Of a stretch of DNA of 64,000 bases, positions 8,122 to 16,230 are shown in pieces. Both the position numbers and the translations under genes were made by a program. Location: positions 1 through 64,000 of the forward strand of contig JAVCCK010000045.1 of the NCBI GenBank assembly GCA_030765525.1, given 5' to 3'. Source of the DNA: Candidatus Lernaella stagnicola (GTDB lineage: Bacteria; Lernaellota; Lernaellaia; Lernaellales; Lernaellaceae). Each line of letters opens with the position of its first letter. Within the stretch, counting starts at the first letter, position 1. Below the pieces are notes generated by a model. It worked only from the letters and a program-made list of their open reading frames with translations. It did not search any database and was not told where the DNA came from.

Positions 8122-9044
8122 TGAAAAGCAGAGTTTTGCTATTAATCGTCGTTGCATTAACCGTCATGATCGCCGCGCCCGGTTTCGCGGCCGACAAGCT
8201 GCGCATCGGCGTGACGTTGCACCCGTACTATTCTTGGGTGGGTAACATCGTGGGTGACACGGCGGAGGTCGTGCCGGTGGTGCCGCCGGAGGCCGATCCG
8301 CATTCCTACCAACCGCGGCCACAGGATCTGGCGCGTTTCGCCAAGCTGGATGCGGTGGTGGTCAACGGCTTGGGGCACGACGAATTCATCAGGTCGATGC
8401 TTAAGGCTGCGGACGACAAAAACATCAAGCAGATCAATCCGAATCAGGGATTGCCGTTGATACCGGTTTTTCGGAAGGTTTACGCTTTTGAGAACAATGG
8501 TAATGCGGGGACCAAGGTCAGCTACAACAGCCACACGTACATTGCCATCACCGGCGCGATTCAGCAGATCAATACCTTGGCGCGGGAGTTGGGCAAGCTG
8601 CGGCCGGAGCACGCCGAGTTGTATCGAAAGAATGCGAGAAAATATGCAAAAAAACTGCGCCTCATGCTGGGTGACGCGCTCGACAAAATCAACGAACTGG
8701 ATAGCGGCAAGCTGAAAATCGCCACGGTGCACGACGGTTACGCCTATTTGCTGCAGGAGTTAGGCGTGGAGGCCTCGGCGGTGATTCAGCCGCGCCACGG
8801 CATCGAACCCAGCGCCAAGCAATTGCAGGACACCATCAACCAAATCAAAGAAGCCGGTGTCACGGCTTTGTTCACCGAAATGGACTTTCAGAAGAAGTAC
8901 GTCAAGATCATTTACGAAGAAACCGGCTGCCGGGTCTATCAATTCACGCACGTCTCCGGCGGCCCTTACAACTTGAACAAGTTCGAAGCCGATATGCAGA
9001 AAAACCTCGATGCTATCGTACAGGCCATGCGGGATGCACAATAA
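8121..9044 (+). CDS. Metal ABC transporter substrate-binding protein, TroA/ZnuA type
   Basis: This is a 307-residue protein with a Sec signal peptide (MKSRVLLLI to PGFA). It is a cluster A-I metal-binding protein: TLHPYYSWVGNIVG, then PEADPHSYQPRPQDLARF with the conserved first His ligand, NGLGHDEF, SHTYIAI, the long helix, and RHGIEPSAKQL and TEMDFQ near the end. These are the usual positions of the three His and one acidic ligand of ZnuA/TroA proteins. The acidic His-rich loop of true ZnuA is absent. The metal could be Zn, Mn or, judging by the neighbours, Ni/Co. The ribosome site GGAGG lies inside the end of the upstream gene. Confidence 0.9.
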   Translation: MKSRVLLLIVVALTVMIAAPGFAADKLRIGVTLHPYYSWVGNIVGDTAEVVPVVPPEADPHSYQPRPQDLARFAKLDAVVVNGLGHDEFIRSMLKAADDKNIKQINPNQGLPLIPVFRKVYAFENNGNAGTKVSYNSHTYIAITGAIQQINTLARELGKLRPEHAELYRKNARKYAKKLRLMLGDALDKINELDSGKLKIATVHDGYAYLLQELGVEASAVIQPRHGIEPSAKQLQDTINQIKEAGVTALFTEMDFQKKYVKIIYEETGCRVYQFTHVSGGPYNLNKFEADMQKNLDAIVQAMRDAQ

Positions 9045-9792
9045 CGACACACCCGCCGCCACCGTTCCGCTTCTACAGGTGGAAAACCTGAAAGTCGAAT
9101 TGCGCGGCGCGTCCATTTTGCACGATATCAACCTGGCGGTGTTGCCGGGTACGATTCACGTGCTGATGGGCCCCAACGGCGGCGGAAAAACGACGTTGAT
9201 TCGGGCAATTCTCGGCGGCATGCCTCACGAGGGCTTGGTTCGCTTCAACTTCCGAGCCGACGGACGTATCGGGTACGTGCCGCAGTTTCTCGACTTCGAC
9301 CACTCGGTGCCGATCACCGTGGCCGACTTCCTTACGATTATGATTGAAAAAACACCGGCCTTTTGGGTCAGCCCGAAAAAACGCCGGGCGCGCATTGAAG
9401 AAATGCTGGCCGTGACCAAAACCGAGCGCCTGGTTGATCGTCTTATCGGCAACCTGTCGGGTGGCGAATTCCGGCGCGTCCTACTGGCACAAGCGCTCAT
9501 CCCCAAGCCGGAACTGCTGCTGCTGGACGAACCCGCCAGCAACGTCGACGAAACCGGTGCCGCCCTTTTTGAAGAAATCCTTACCGATCTGAGCGTCAAA
9601 CAAGGCATCACGATTTTCATGGTTGCGCACGACATTTCCATGGTGATGCGGGTGGCCAATTGGGTCACCGGCGTCAACCGCGATATCACTTTTGAGGGCG
9701 TGCCACAGGAATTGCGCGATCCGCAAACCCTGGGCAAATTGTTCGGTACCGTCGCGTTTTCGATCGCCGACCGTCTTGCAGGGTGCGATTGA
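9034..9792 (+). CDS. Metal ABC transporter ATP-binding protein, ZnuC type
   Basis: This is a 252-residue ABC ATPase with all motifs: Walker A GPNGGGKTT, Q-loop VPQFLDFD, signature LSGGEFRR, Walker B LLLLDEPASNVD and H-loop VAHDISM. It is closest to the ZnuC/MntB subfamily, which partners with a TroA-type binding protein and one multi-spanning permease. I chose the ATG at 9034, which overlaps the end of the binding-protein gene by 11 nt; an ATG at 9010 is less likely. Its TGA overlaps the permease ATG. Confidence 0.9.
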   Translation: MHNNDTPAATVPLLQVENLKVELRGASILHDINLAVLPGTIHVLMGPNGGGKTTLIRAILGGMPHEGLVRFNFRADGRIGYVPQFLDFDHSVPITVADFLTIMIEKTPAFWVSPKKRRARIEEMLAVTKTERLVDRLIGNLSGGEFRRVLLAQALIPKPELLLLDEPASNVDETGAALFEEILTDLSVKQGITIFMVAHDISMVMRVANWVTGVNRDITFEGVPQELRDPQTLGKLFGTVAFSIADRLAGCD

Positions 9793-10685
9793 TGGAAGTT
9801 CTGTACAACATCGTCACCGGGTGGGCGAAGGCGGGCTACTTGCCCGGCATGTTCGAACATGCGTTCATGATTCGCGGCCTGCTGGCGGCGCTGATTATCG
9901 GGCCGATTCTGGGTGCCACCGGCACGGTCGTGGTAACCAAAAAGCTGTCGTTTTTTACGCAGACCATCGGCAGCGCGGCGCTCACGGGCGTGGCGCTCGG
10001 GTTGCTGTTCGGCGAGCCCATTGAGGGGACTTATGCCGGGTTGTTCGGCTTTTGCACGATCGTCGCGTTGCTGATGACCTACGTGCGGCACCGGACGCGG
10101 CTTTCCACCGATACGGTGATCGGCGTGGTGTTGGCGCAGGTGCTGGGCATCGGCATCATCATGCTCGTACTGGTGACCAAACAATTCAATATCCACCAAG
10201 TCGAAGGCGTGCTTTTCGGTAGCCTGATCACATTGACCGATATGGATTTGCTGATCTTGTCGGTCGTTGCCGTGGTGGCGAGCGTTTTGCTTTGGCGCAT
10301 CTTCAACAACACGATGTTGGTGGCGTTCAACCCGGTGCTGGCCAAGGCGCGCGGGTCGCAACCGATATTCTTGGATTATTTCTTCGTTGTGTTAATGACG
10401 GCGGTGGTCGTGGCCAGCTTGAAGCTGATCGGCGCATTGCTCGTATTGGTGCTCATTGTCGTACCGGCGGCGGGCGCCCAGAATGTGGCGAGCAATCTGC
10501 GGCAGTTTTTCTGGTTGAGTATCGTCTTTTCTACCGCCAGCACCTTCGCCGGGCTGTTGATGTCGGGCTTTTGGCCGGTGCCGACCGGTGCAGCGATCGT
10601 GTTGGTATCGAGCGTGCTTTTCTACGGAACACTCGTGACGCGTTCCGTCTTCGGCTTCGGAGGCGTGAAACAAGGCGAAAGTTGA
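9792..10685 (+). CDS. Metal ABC transporter permease, ZnuB/MntB type
   Basis: This is a 297-residue polytopic membrane protein of the ABC-3 family. It has about eight hydrophobic segments and the family's EAA-like loop ([28 protein letters not shown], in outline), plus the late segment [21 protein letters not shown] typical of ZnuB. The start is the ATG at 9792, which shares its A with the ATPase stop codon; a GTG at 9783 is a less likely alternative. It completes the transporter core. A 74 bp gap with an AT-rich stretch separates it from the next gene, so a second promoter there is possible. Confidence 0.9.
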   Translation: MEVLYNIVTGWAKAGYLPGMFEHAFMIRGLLAALIIGPILGATGTVVVTKKLSFFTQTIGSAALTGVALGLLFGEPIEGTYAGLFGFCTIVALLMTYVRHRTRLSTDTVIGVVLAQVLGIGIIMLVLVTKQFNIHQVEGVLFGSLITLTDMDLLILSVVAVVASVLLWRIFNNTMLVAFNPVLAKARGSQPIFLDYFFVVLMTAVVVASLKLIGALLVLVLIVVPAAGAQNVASNLRQFFWLSIVFSTASTFAGLLMSGFWPVPTGAAIVLVSSVLFYGTLVTRSVFGFGGVKQGES

Positions 10686-10759
10686 CGGCAGTGGCGTTTT
10701 CTCGGCCAAGCGTATATGATTATAAAAAACGTAACACGAAACAAAAGGGAGTGGCGGTC

Positions 10760-11524
10760 ATGAAAAACATCTGGATCGGCCTTTTCGTGCTGGCATTATT
10801 ACTTCCCGCGGCGGCGTTGGCGCATTTCATGGTGTTACAACCCTCGGCCAATATCGTGATCGAGCGCGACAACGAAATCGTGACGGTCGACATGCGCTTC
10901 GCTCATCCTTTTGAACAAAGCCTGATGGACAACGACACGCCCACGCAATTCGGCGTCATGGTTGCGGGTAAAAAACACGACCTGCTGCCCGTAGTGAAAA
11001 CCATCAAGACCAACGGTATGCGAACCTACCGCGCGACCTACAAAATCGCACAGCCCGGCGATCATGTGTTTTACGTTGCGCCCGCGCCGTATTACGAACC
11101 GGCCGAAGAGAAATTTATCGTGCATTACACCAAGACTGTCGTGCACGGCTTCGGTCTGCAGGAAGGGTGGGACGAGTTGGTCGGCCTGAAAACGGAAATC
11201 AAACCCCTCACCCGGCCGTACGGCCTGTGGGCGGGCAACGTCTTTCAGGGGCAGGTGTTACTCGAGGGCAAACCGGTGCCCCACGCTGAAGTGGAAGTCG
11301 GCTACGATAACAAGAACGGCGTGACATCCCCGGCGGAAGTCTTTAATATTCAGGTTGTCCACGCCGATCAAAACGGCGTGTTCACCTACGCCATGCCGCG
11401 TGCCGGCTGGTGGGGGTTTGCCGCGTTATCCGAAGACGAAAACAAAAAGATCGGCCCTGACGGCAAACCTAAGAGCATCGAAATCGGAGCCGTGATCTGG
11501 GTATGCGCGAATGAAATGAAATAG
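10760..11524 (+). CDS. NikK-like DUF4198 periplasmic metal-binding protein
   Basis: This is a 254-residue exported protein. The signal peptide ([21 protein letters not shown]) leaves a mature start [12 protein letters not shown], then [12 protein letters not shown] and a pattern of strands with KHDLLPVVK. This matches the DUF4198 proteins called NikK/CbtK, extra periplasmic components of nickel and cobalt ECF transporters, whose mature end is also His followed by an aromatic residue. Here it follows a TroA-type ABC transporter and there are no ECF genes (NikM, Q, O) in the window. Two small NikL-like genes come next. The likely role is capturing the metal at an N-terminal His site and passing it on. 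Confidence 0.75.
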   Translation: MKNIWIGLFVLALLLPAAALAHFMVLQPSANIVIERDNEIVTVDMRFAHPFEQSLMDNDTPTQFGVMVAGKKHDLLPVVKTIKTNGMRTYRATYKIAQPGDHVFYVAPAPYYEPAEEKFIVHYTKTVVHGFGLQEGWDELVGLKTEIKPLTRPYGLWAGNVFQGQVLLEGKPVPHAEVEVGYDNKNGVTSPAEVFNIQVVHADQNGVFTYAMPRAGWWGFAALSEDENKKIGPDGKPKSIEIGAVIWVCANEMK

Positions 11525-11536
11525 AAGGGGGTCGCA

Positions 11537-11965
11537 ATGTCATTCACCGTGTGGCGGACATGCGCGACGGGCTGGATCGTCGCGATAGCAGTGGTCGTTG
11601 GCGCAAGTGTCGCGTGGGCTCACGGCGTCGGCGGTAGCATGTGGCTGGATGTGAAGCCAACCCGCAAACTCATCACGGTTACCGCCTACCACGGCACCGG
11701 TCTAAAATGTGAAGGTGCCAAGGTGTTCATCCTGGATGAAAACGGCAATCTATTGTTGGAAGGGGAAACCGATCGATACGGCTTGTTTTCGTACAAACCA
11801 CCGATTTTTGACACCATGATCATCCTGGTGGAAACGACCGACGGCCATCGCATCGAGCATGTGCTGAAGGCGAAGAAGAAAAAGCGAACGTCGACGCCCA
11901 CCCCGCAGCCGGAACCCGAAACCACGCCCGCCGCCGATCCGGCCCCTGTCCAAAGGGTAAAATGA
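11537..11965 (+). CDS. Small periplasmic transthyretin-like protein, NikL-like, with Pro/Thr tail
   Basis: This is a 142-residue exported protein. The signal peptide ends at SVAWA, giving the mature start HGVGGSMW. The core (about 35-110) is a carboxypeptidase-regulatory/transthyretin-like beta domain: GAKVFILDENGNLLLEGETDRYGLFSYKPP in outline. This resembles the periplasmic domain of NikL. A basic patch (KAKKKKRTS) and a Pro/Thr/Glu-rich tail end the protein, in place of the membrane helix expected for NikL. Its stop overlaps the start of the paralogue that follows (ATGA). Confidence 0.65.
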   Translation: MSFTVWRTCATGWIVAIAVVVGASVAWAHGVGGSMWLDVKPTRKLITVTAYHGTGLKCEGAKVFILDENGNLLLEGETDRYGLFSYKPPIFDTMIILVETTDGHRIEHVLKAKKKKRTSTPTPQPEPETTPAADPAPVQRVK

Positions 11966-12339
11966 TGAACAAAAAGACGATAGGCATCCTGATCGCGGTG
12001 TGGATCGCGTTCGTGGCCGCGCCGGTTTTCGCGCACAGCATTTCCGTTTGGGCCAGCGTGGAAAACGGGAAGGTTGTGGTGGACGCCTACGGCAGCGGCG
12101 GCGCCAAGTTGAAGAACATCAAGGTGTATGTCCTGGACGCCAAAGGCGAAATGTTGCTGCAAGGCAAAACCGACGATCAAGGGCGTTTCGTCTTCGACCC
12201 GCCGGCGAAAGACGACATGACGATCATCGTGAAAAGCGGGGCTTCGGGCGAGCACGAGCACACCGCGGAAGCGAAAATTAAAAAGTCGGATTTCGACGAA
12301 GCCAAGACGCCGCCGGCGACCGACGACACACCAAAATAG
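11962..12339 (+). CDS. Small periplasmic transthyretin-like protein, NikL-like (paralogue)
   Basis: This is a 125-residue exported protein. The signal peptide ends at APVFA and the mature chain starts HSISVWASVENGK. The following KVYVLDAKGEMLLQGKTDDQGRF pattern is close to NikL periplasmic domains and to the preceding gene (KVFILDENGNLLLEGETDRYGLF), so the two are duplicates. A GEHEH segment near residue 95 offers further metal ligands. There is no C-terminal membrane helix. It is the last gene of the operon; the next gene is convergent. Confidence 0.65.
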   Translation: MMNKKTIGILIAVWIAFVAAPVFAHSISVWASVENGKVVVDAYGSGGAKLKNIKVYVLDAKGEMLLQGKTDDQGRFVFDPPAKDDMTIIVKSGASGEHEHTAEAKIKKSDFDEAKTPPATDDTPK

Positions 12340-12426
12340 ACCAGCCGCGGCGCCGTCAACGCGCGAATAGGACCGGGTGAAAACACCGTCGGCGTGCTGC
12401 TCCGGCGGGCCGGGCGCGGAGCGGCT

Positions 12427-13764
12427 CTAATCCACTTCCACGTGATACGGCAGGTACACCGAACCCAACAAACCCGGCGGCGGATCGTTCACTTCAACAC
12501 GGTACTTCTTGTAGTGGACGTCGAACGCGTAGGGCGCGATCGGATTGGGCATCTCGTATTCCCACACACCGACGGTGATGTCGTAGGGCCCGGCCAGAAG
12601 GTTGAGCTTGTCGAAGTCTACCGTGAGTTTGTGGTGACCCGAGAGGGTACCAAGAGGTTGCGCGGCGTAAACGTTCAACCCGGCCACGACGTTGCCGAAG
12701 CGATCGTGAAAAAAGATCCGGAAATGCGGCTCGAATATCTCTCCTTCGCAGTGGAATTCGATGACCAGCCGCAAACCCTCGCCCGCCCGCAACGTCGAGA
12801 CCTCGGCCCCCTGCGCGTCGGTGATCCGCACGTTTTGAATCTGCACACCCTGGTCCGAGTTCTGCCGGGTTTTGCACAGTTCGCGGTTTTCCAGGTGGCT
12901 TTCCAGGGGGTCGTATCGGAAATAGCCGGCCGGTAACGGCTGGTCGCGCTTTTCCAAAACAAGAGCGATCAACCCGGCCTTCTTTTTCACTTCGTCGGAC
13001 AAGTCGGCACGTGGCACTTCGAATTTTTCGTTCCGGACGCGGTAGAATTCGCGCCAGTACTCTTCCGCGCGGTCTTGATTGTCCAGGCAAAAAGCCACGC
13101 GCTCGTCGGGGTCGAATTCGATGTACCTTTTGCCTACCGCGTCATCCACTTCGCCGAACGCTGCCGCCGCCACAAAGTGCAGACCGGACGGTGCGATCAC
13201 TCGCTGCCGCAACGTGTATTCGTTGTAATGGCGCTGTTCATACTCTTCGCCGCCATCGGATTCCACTTCGATATGATGCCCCAGGTTAAAGGGCACGGTG
13301 ATCACCATTCGACCGCCGGTCTTCAAAACCCGCCCCAACTCGGCCATGACTTGCGCGTCTTGAAAAACCGGAAGGTGTTCCAAAAAACTGATCGTCAGCA
13401 CGCGGTCGAACGAGTCGTCGGGAAAGGGCAAGCGCCGCGCGTCTCCGGACAGGATCTTCAAGAGGCTCGCCGCGATCCCCGCTTTGTCCATCAGGCCTTC
13501 GCAGTAGCGCCGGGTTTTTTCGTCGTACGCGGCCTTGTCGACGGCCGTGACGCGGCAACCGATTTCCGAGGCGAGAAACAACGGCGGGATCGACAGGTAG
13601 CCCATGCCGACCTCGAGCACGTCCATGTCCCGCTCCGCCTGCAGCAAGGTCAGGGCTAACGGGTATTCCAACCAGCGAAAGTAGTTTTGTCGGACGCGGA
13701 AATCGTCCTCACCCAGTCGGCGGGTGAAACGCGTGATGTGATCGTGCGTGATGTCGCGGCCCAC
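12427..13764 (-). CDS. SAM-dependent methyltransferase with Wzt C-terminal-like polysaccharide-binding domain
   Basis: This is a 445-residue protein. I chose GTG at 13764, which has CGGAG 7 nt upstream; the frame is open to a TTG at 13959 with no ribosome site. Residues about 35-200 form a class I methyltransferase: VLEVGMGYLSIPP (SAM motif I), VTAVDKAAYD (motif II), GDARRLPFPDDSFDRVLTISFLEHL (motifs around the acidic loop) and GGRMVITVPF. Residues about 295-440 read like the Wzt C-terminal domain (VQIQNVRITDAQGAEVSTLRAGE, HFRIFFHDRFGNVVAGLN), which recognises the end of O-antigen chains before export. In Wzt this domain is fused to an ABC ATPase. Here it is fused to a methyltransferase, suggesting chain-end methylation. 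Confidence 0.75.
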   Translation of the reverse strand: MGRDITHDHITRFTRRLGEDDFRVRQNYFRWLEYPLALTLLQAERDMDVLEVGMGYLSIPPLFLASEIGCRVTAVDKAAYDEKTRRYCEGLMDKAGIAASLLKILSGDARRLPFPDDSFDRVLTISFLEHLPVFQDAQVMAELGRVLKTGGRMVITVPFNLGHHIEVESDGGEEYEQRHYNEYTLRQRVIAPSGLHFVAAAAFGEVDDAVGKRYIEFDPDERVAFCLDNQDRAEEYWREFYRVRNEKFEVPRADLSDEVKKKAGLIALVLEKRDQPLPAGYFRYDPLESHLENRELCKTRQNSDQGVQIQNVRITDAQGAEVSTLRAGEGLRLVIEFHCEGEIFEPHFRIFFHDRFGNVVAGLNVYAAQPLGTLSGHHKLTVDFDKLNLLAGPYDITVGVWEYEMPNPIAPYAFDVHYKKYRVEVNDPPPGLLGSVYLPYHVEVD

Positions 13765-13924
13765 AGCTTGACTCCGTTTTACGTTTCGTTCGAATTCCCC
13801 AGGCGGGAAAGAGACATTTCGAAGATAGAACACCCGGTTGCGCGGGGCAACATCGAACGCGCCTGTCTCCCTATGCTTGTCTCGCGCTGGGACCGCGCTC
13901 ACGGGGAAAAAAAGAGGAGGAGAT

Positions 13925-14017
13925 ATGACGACGGCGCCCGAAGAAAAGAATTGTTGCAACCAATTGTTTTCGTTTATACGCTCGGGCGCCGTCGCAGATT
14001 CGATTTGCTTATGTTAA
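13925..14017 (+). CDS. Candidate Cys-rich microprotein (30 aa)
   Basis: A 30-codon frame has ATG at 13925 and TAA at 14015-14017, preceded by a near-perfect AGGAGG (13915-13920). The peptide starts MTTAPEEKNCCNQLF and ends SICLC, so it has four Cys in two pairs. Much of it is encoded by an inverted repeat, so the frame could be an accident of a structured intergenic element. If real, it might bind metal or be a regulatory leader. No other gene covers this strand. Confidence 0.3.
   Translation: MTTAPEEKNCCNQLFSFIRSGAVADSICLC
13929..13994. repeat. Long nested inverted repeat
   Basis: CGACGGCGCCCGA (13929-13941) is perfectly complementary to 13982-13994. Inside the 40 nt loop a second repeat pairs GAAAA-AATTG with CAATT-TTTTC around TTGCAAC. 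On the minus strand it precedes the methyltransferase start by about 165 nt; on the plus strand it lies inside the Cys-rich micro-frame. It could act as a terminator, an attenuator or a protein-binding site. Confidence 0.6.
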
Positions 14018-14078
14018 TCTGCAAGACCGATGCCGGAGTGCCGGCCGCCCCGAATTCCACCTAAACGGTTGTTATTGA

Positions 14079-14122
14079 GCCTTTTTGAAAAAGGCGTGGC
14101 CCGCGGCCGGCCACACCGCGGG
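14079..14122 (-). terminator. Candidate terminator of the fur-fdhD-HIRAN operon
   Basis: Reading the minus strand after the HIRAN gene, CCCGCGG pairs with CCGCGGG across a 9 nt loop (14100-14122). It is followed within 8 nt by a second tight palindrome, GCCTTTTT-C-AAAAAGGC (14079-14095), which supplies a T run. Confidence 0.45.
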
Positions 14123-14177
14123 GAAAAACACAGCAATTTTTACATGGAAGTGTGAAATTCTTTCAGCACCGCCTCGC

Positions 14178-15041
14178 CTAGGCCGCCATCGCCGCTTGCG
14201 TGCTGGCGCGCTCGACAACCAGGTAAACCCGTTCGTCGGGATGGAAACCGCGCGGCAGGAATGCACCAACGTGCGCCGTGAACACCGCTCCGCGATCGAT
14301 GTGTGGCGCGACAAGCGCGGCGATGTCGCAACGCAGGTAGCCGAGTTTTTCGCCGTTCTGGTGAATGATCGTCACCGCGTTGGGATCGTGGCGGTTGTGG
14401 TGTTCCCGCACCAGCAGGCACGCGTCGCCGACGTGCAGCCGCGGGGTCTCCCGCCCGGCCTCCTCCGGCAAAAAACGATGAGCGCGGAATTTAAAACCCA
14501 CCACCCGTGTCGACCATTGCGCGGCGCGACCATACCAGGCGCCGAGCTTCTGGTGCAGTTCGAGTTCGGTGATGCGCGGGTCGATGCCCGCCACGGCCAA
14601 CAAACGCGGGCGACTTTCGACGTACAGGTCCTGCCACGCGCCGAGCATCGCTTCGGCCAGCAGGTTCATGCGCTGATCTTCGCTGAGCGCCTGGGCCGTG
14701 ACGCTGACGTCGAGTTCGTCGGCGTAACGGAAAAAACGCATCTTGTAGAGACCCGAAAGCATGACTCCCGCGCGAATGCGGGCTTGCGCAATGAACAGAC
14801 GGGTCAAGCGCAGCAGCGGGTCGCAGGGCGCGGGCAGCATGCGCCGGGCGTAGGGATCGCCGTGCAGCACGATGTCGATATCCGCGCCAGATACCTCGTC
14901 GAGCACGCGGTGTTCCAGTAAACGCGGCAACGCGGGCGACGCGTCGACCCAGGCCAGTTGGCCGGCGCTTTCGGCGAAGGTCCAGCTTTGTTCCCCGGCG
15001 GCCAGGGCCAATTGCACCGTGTAGTAACGAAACGCATTCAT
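14178..15041 (-). CDS. HIRAN-domain protein
   Basis: This is a 287-residue protein. AAGGAGGGG precedes the ATG at 15041 with ideal spacing. Residues about 1-180 are a helical region with no recognised motif (NAFRYYTVQLALAAGEQSW start). Residues about 190-275 are a HIRAN domain: VVGFKFRAHRF, HVGDACLLVREHHNRHDPNAVTIIH and EKLGYLRCDIAALVAP. In HLTF-type helicases the HIRAN domain binds DNA 3' ends; stand-alone bacterial versions are poorly understood. It is the last gene of a minus-strand operon with fur, fdhD and a small duplicated protein. Confidence 0.75.
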   Translation of the reverse strand: MNAFRYYTVQLALAAGEQSWTFAESAGQLAWVDASPALPRLLEHRVLDEVSGADIDIVLHGDPYARRMLPAPCDPLLRLTRLFIAQARIRAGVMLSGLYKMRFFRYADELDVSVTAQALSEDQRMNLLAEAMLGAWQDLYVESRPRLLAVAGIDPRITELELHQKLGAWYGRAAQWSTRVVGFKFRAHRFLPEEAGRETPRLHVGDACLLVREHHNRHDPNAVTIIHQNGEKLGYLRCDIAALVAPHIDRGAVFTAHVGAFLPRGFHPDERVYLVVERASTQAAMAA

Positions 15042-15116
15042 CTTTTCCCCTCCTTTCGCATCTACAAGGTAAAGGAGGGGTGTGACAGGATGGGTCACAG
15101 TCGCGGGCGAATTTTC

Positions 15117-15395
15117 TCAGGAAACTTCGAGACGAAAATCGGCGTCCGGAGCCACGCCTTTCAACGGCCCGAACGCACCGCGCACGATACCGAAAAGCAT
15201 GGCGCGCGCGAAGGCGTTGACCGTCACGTCCGTGCCGTCGACTTCAAGACGCGGCGGCGTGGAAGTCAGCACGACGTGATCAGGAGCGCCGATGCCGTGC
15301 AATGCGCCGACGGCCCCACGCAACGCGCCGGCCAGAACGGCGGCGGTGAATTCGTTCAGGTCAACGGATTTCCCGTCGATCGTCAATTTCGTCAT
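15117..15395 (-). CDS. Small protein with internal duplication, coupled to fdhD
   Basis: This is a 92-residue protein whose ATG overlaps the fdhD stop (ATGA). It consists of two similar halves: KLTIDGKSVDLNEFTAAVLA(G) with RGAVGALHGIGAPDHVVL, and RLEVDGTDVTVNAFARAML(F) with RGAFGPLKGVAPDADFRL. Each half has a beta hairpin, a helix and a strand. I do not recognise the family. Coupling to fdhD suggests a role in formate dehydrogenase maturation or molybdenum cofactor handling, but that is inference from position only. Confidence 0.65.
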   Translation of the reverse strand: MTKLTIDGKSVDLNEFTAAVLAGALRGAVGALHGIGAPDHVVLTSTPPRLEVDGTDVTVNAFARAMLFGIVRGAFGPLKGVAPDADFRLEVS

Positions 15396-16210
15396 GGCAA
15401 ACCTTCCGGTTCGGGGATCGCGTTGGCGATACGCTCCGGGCGCGTGAAGATCGTGCAGGAACCCGCTCGCAGGCCGCCCACGACCGTGACGCCGATTTGC
15501 TCGGCCAACTGCAGCGCCATGTCGGTGGGCATGCTGCGCGAGAGAATGATCGGCAGGCGCATGCGTCCGGCTTTGAGCATTACCTCGCTGGTCACGCGGC
15601 CGGTGGTGTACAGCGCCATGCCGCGACCGATGCCCGGGCCACGCAGCGACCACCCGGCCAGCTTGTCCAAGGCGTTGTGCCGGCCGATATCTTCGCGGAA
15701 ACAGACAACGCCCTCATTGTCGAGCAAGGCGGCGCCATGCACGCCGCGGGTGCGTTTGTAGGTGTCGGACGTGCCGGCGAGCGAGGCGCCGATTTCGTAG
15801 ATGAAAGTCAGCGGCAGCACAAGGTCGCCGATGACGCGCACCCGCCCGGCCTTCACCGCATCGAGCACGTGGTAGAAAATTCTGCCCTTGCCGCAGCCGG
15901 AGGTGACCAGGCGTTTGCCGTATACGCTGTCGATGAGTTTCTCGTCGACGACGGCGTCGATCAGCGCCTCGCCGCGTTTCTCATCGACACGTACCGAACG
16001 AATTTGCGAGGCTTCGTCGAGTAGTCCTTCGTTGAACAGGAAGCCCACCGCCAATTCATCCGGATGCGTGCCGTCGGTCAACAGCGTGACGAGTTCGCGA
16101 TCACCCAACCGTACCGTCAAGGGCGTTTCGCGGACCACGTGGCCCGCGGCGGTCTGCACCAATCCCTGCCGACAGATTAATACCTGCCGCGTGACGGTAG
16201 AATCACTCAT
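15392..16210 (-). CDS. fdhD: FdhD, sulfurtransferase for formate dehydrogenase maturation
   Basis: This is a 272-residue protein of normal FdhD length. Family segments are clear: ETPLTVRLGDRELVTLLTDGTHPDELAVGFLFNEGLL in outline, the active-site loop TSGCGKGRI, then GVHGAALLDNEGVVCFREDIGRHNALDKLAGW and TTGRVTSEVMLKAGRM, with the end VGGLRAGSCTIFTRPERI. FdhD passes sulfur to the Mo/W-bis-MGD cofactor of formate dehydrogenases. The E. coli protein has a C-x-x-C in this loop; here only one Cys is present, a common variant. No formate dehydrogenase gene is in the window. It lies 20 bp after the fur gene. Confidence 0.92.
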   Translation of the reverse strand: MSDSTVTRQVLICRQGLVQTAAGHVVRETPLTVRLGDRELVTLLTDGTHPDELAVGFLFNEGLLDEASQIRSVRVDEKRGEALIDAVVDEKLIDSVYGKRLVTSGCGKGRIFYHVLDAVKAGRVRVIGDLVLPLTFIYEIGASLAGTSDTYKRTRGVHGAALLDNEGVVCFREDIGRHNALDKLAGWSLRGPGIGRGMALYTTGRVTSEVMLKAGRMRLPIILSRSMPTDMALQLAEQIGVTVVGGLRAGSCTIFTRPERIANAIPEPEGLP

Positions 16211-16230
16211 TCGCTACTCCCCGGAGCGCC

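Noticed and set aside
13765-13959. Upstream extension of the methyltransferase to TTG 13959
   Set aside because: No ribosome site at the TTG, whereas GTG 13764 has CGGAG at ideal spacing and begins just before the conserved domain.
15081-15099. TGTGAC / GTCACA inverted repeat as a CRP-type site
   Set aside because: The half-sites are 9 nt apart rather than 6, and the repeat lies between two genes of one operon, not at a promoter.
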